From: Serratia entomophila | GTDB lineage: Bacteria; Pseudomonadota; Gammaproteobacteria; Enterobacterales; Enterobacteriaceae | DNA: 64,000 nucleotides | Assembly: GCF_021462285.1 (NCBI RefSeq) | Contig: NZ_CP082788.1 | Coordinates: forward strand, 1 to 64,000 | Direction: 5' to 3' | Shown: one piece after another, positions 63,040-64,000 of the stretch | How the letters are laid out: every line of letters starts with the position of its first letter | How positions within the stretch are numbered: the first letter of the stretch is position 1 | Position numbers and translations under genes: made by a program | Notes under the pieces: model-generated | Databases searched by the model: none | The model's input: only the letters and a program-made list of their open reading frames with translations | Told to the model about the DNA's origin: nothing

Positions 63040-64000
63040 TTACAGCGCAAGCCGCCCTGTTTTAGCCAACTCACGGGTTAACGCCGCGTCGATATGGCTG
63101 TGACTGACTTCTTGATTGCCACTTTCTTCAGCAAAGAAGGTGGCTAACAGGGCAATGTTCCTGATATTTGCGCCGGTGATATTTGCTCGCTGCGCTAATT
63201 TTTCAAAATCAACGTCCGGTGAAACCTTAATGTGCTTCGGCCATATTTTTTGCCACATTTTATGCCGCAACGTTTCATCCGGATAAGTAAAGCGGGTAAT
63301 AAAGGTAAATCGCCGATTAAACGCACTGTCGAGGTGACTGCGGTTATTGGTGGATAAAATAACCAACCCAGGAAAATTCTCCAGCCGTTGTAACAGGTAA
63401 GACACTTCAATATTGGCATGACGGTCATGAGCATCTTTGGTTTCACTGCGCTTACCAAATAAGGCATCGGCCTCATCAAAGAACAAGATACCGGCATCCT
63501 GCTCTGCCAAATCAAAGATACGGGAGAGGTTTTTCTCGGTTTCACCAATGTATTTATTGATCACCGTGGAGAGATCTACCTTGATTAAATCCACCCCCAG
63601 GGTATGGGCGAGCACTTCCGCCGCCATGGTTTTCCCGGTTCCCGAGTCGCCGTAGAACAGCGCGCTGATCCCGACGCCGTAGCCCACCTTATCTTTAAAA
63701 CCGCCGGCCAGGACTTTTTCCCGATAGCGGATGGCCGTCAACATCTCCTGGAGTTGCTGCAAGAGACTCTCTGACACCAACAGGTCGTTTAACGTCCGCT
63801 TCGGCGTAATACGTTGCGCTAACGCGCCAAAGTTCTGTTGGGTGCGTAAATTGAGCGCCTGACGAATATCACACTGTTGCAGAACATCCGCCGGGTCACG
63901 TTGCTGCCGATACAGTTCGGCCTCTTGCACAATCAGCGGCAGACTTTCCGGGGTAAAGGTGTAGCGCTGGCTTAAACTGATAAGATCAATATCCGCCGCG
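63040..64000 (-). CDS. afp15: Afp15-like AAA+ ATPase, N-terminus outside window
   Basis: The frame is open from 64000 to the stop at 63040 (320 codons visible); the GTG at 63930 is an internal codon, not the start. AAA+ core: Walker A YGDSGTGKT, Walker B ILFFDEADALFG, sensor 1 STNNRSHLD, arginine finger FNRRFTF, then a helical lid. In contractile injection systems this ATPase helps assembly or effector loading rather than sheath recycling. Its sequence order afp15-16-17-18 reading leftward is the standard distal end of Afp. Confidence 0.9.
   Translation of the reverse strand, partial: AADIDLISLSQRYTFTPESLPLIVQEAELYRQQRDPADVLQQCDIRQALNLRTQQNFGALAQRITPKRTLNDLLVSESLLQQLQEMLTAIRYREKVLAGGFKDKVGYGVGISALFYGDSGTGKTMAAEVLAHTLGVDLIKVDLSTVINKYIGETEKNLSRIFDLAEQDAGILFFDEADALFGKRSETKDAHDRHANIEVSYLLQRLENFPGLVILSTNNRSHLDSAFNRRFTFITRFTYPDETLRHKMWQKIWPKHIKVSPDVDFEKLAQRANITGANIRNIALLATFFAEESGNQEVSHSHIDAALTRELAKTGRLAL

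Noticed and set aside
1..64000. tRNA, rRNA or riboswitch
   Set aside because: No cloverleaf-like sequence with conserved T-loop, no rRNA segment and no recognised riboswitch consensus was seen by eye.

Overview
The window is part of a large conjugative, disease-associated plasmid of an enterobacterium. The most likely source is an insect-pathogenic Serratia carrying an amber-disease (pADAP-like) plasmid. This rests on three things: an IncI/IncL-M-type (MPF_I, Dot/Icm-like) conjugation region, a Rep_3/SopABC backbone, and, at the right edge, the distal genes of an antifeeding-prophage (Afp) contractile injection system. The host assignment is inference from gene content; no species-specific marker is present.

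Layout. (1) 1-19968, plus strand: tra/trb block in the order primase tail, traL-M-N-O-P-Q-R, an IcmJ/DotN-like gene, traU, a 42-aa membrane peptide, traW-X-Y, excA, trbA-B-C, nuc. The second half of traY and excA are distinctly AT-rich and look like a swapped entry-exclusion cassette. (2) 20023-22862: relaxase mobA and accessory mobB (minus), oriT with a ColE1/IncI-like inverted repeat, and a small MobC-like gene (plus). (3) 23034-37358: the leading region. Nearly all genes are on the minus strand, so the inferred transferred plus strand is their template. They include DUF932, a ParB-like YubM-type protein, a frameshifted ardA, DUF1281-like, a frameshifted stbA with stbB, DUF3085-like, and a methylase-like protein without its catalytic motif. 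Seven GC-rich, strongly folded elements of about 150-500 nt sit directly 5' of these transcription units. Their outer and inner stems are kept by compensatory changes, and I propose them as a dispersed family of single-stranded-DNA (Frpo-like) promoters. A higBA toxin-antitoxin pair and an stb partition locus are embedded with their own operators.

(4) 37664-44200: maintenance core. It has a two-site sopC-like centromere, sopB, sopA, about 16 iterons of 20-22 bp, repA, a ParE/Phd-type toxin-antitoxin pair and a ResD-like tyrosine recombinase. (5) 44200-53600: gene-poor, scarred stretch with a lone inverted iteron, a DnaA box, two AT-rich genes of unknown function, DUF2913, a run of three ISNCY/IS1202-type elements each with a different lesion, and a truncated IS3-family element. 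(6) 53598-64000, minus strand: afp18 (2366-aa toxin), afp17, afp16 and the afp15 ATPase, which runs off the window.

Taken together, the conjugation block moves the plasmid, the leading region is set up to be expressed early in the recipient, the Sop and Stb systems plus two toxin-antitoxin pairs keep it, and the Afp cluster provides a secreted toxin-delivery particle. Several genes (ardA, stbA, all three large transposases) carry inactivating changes.
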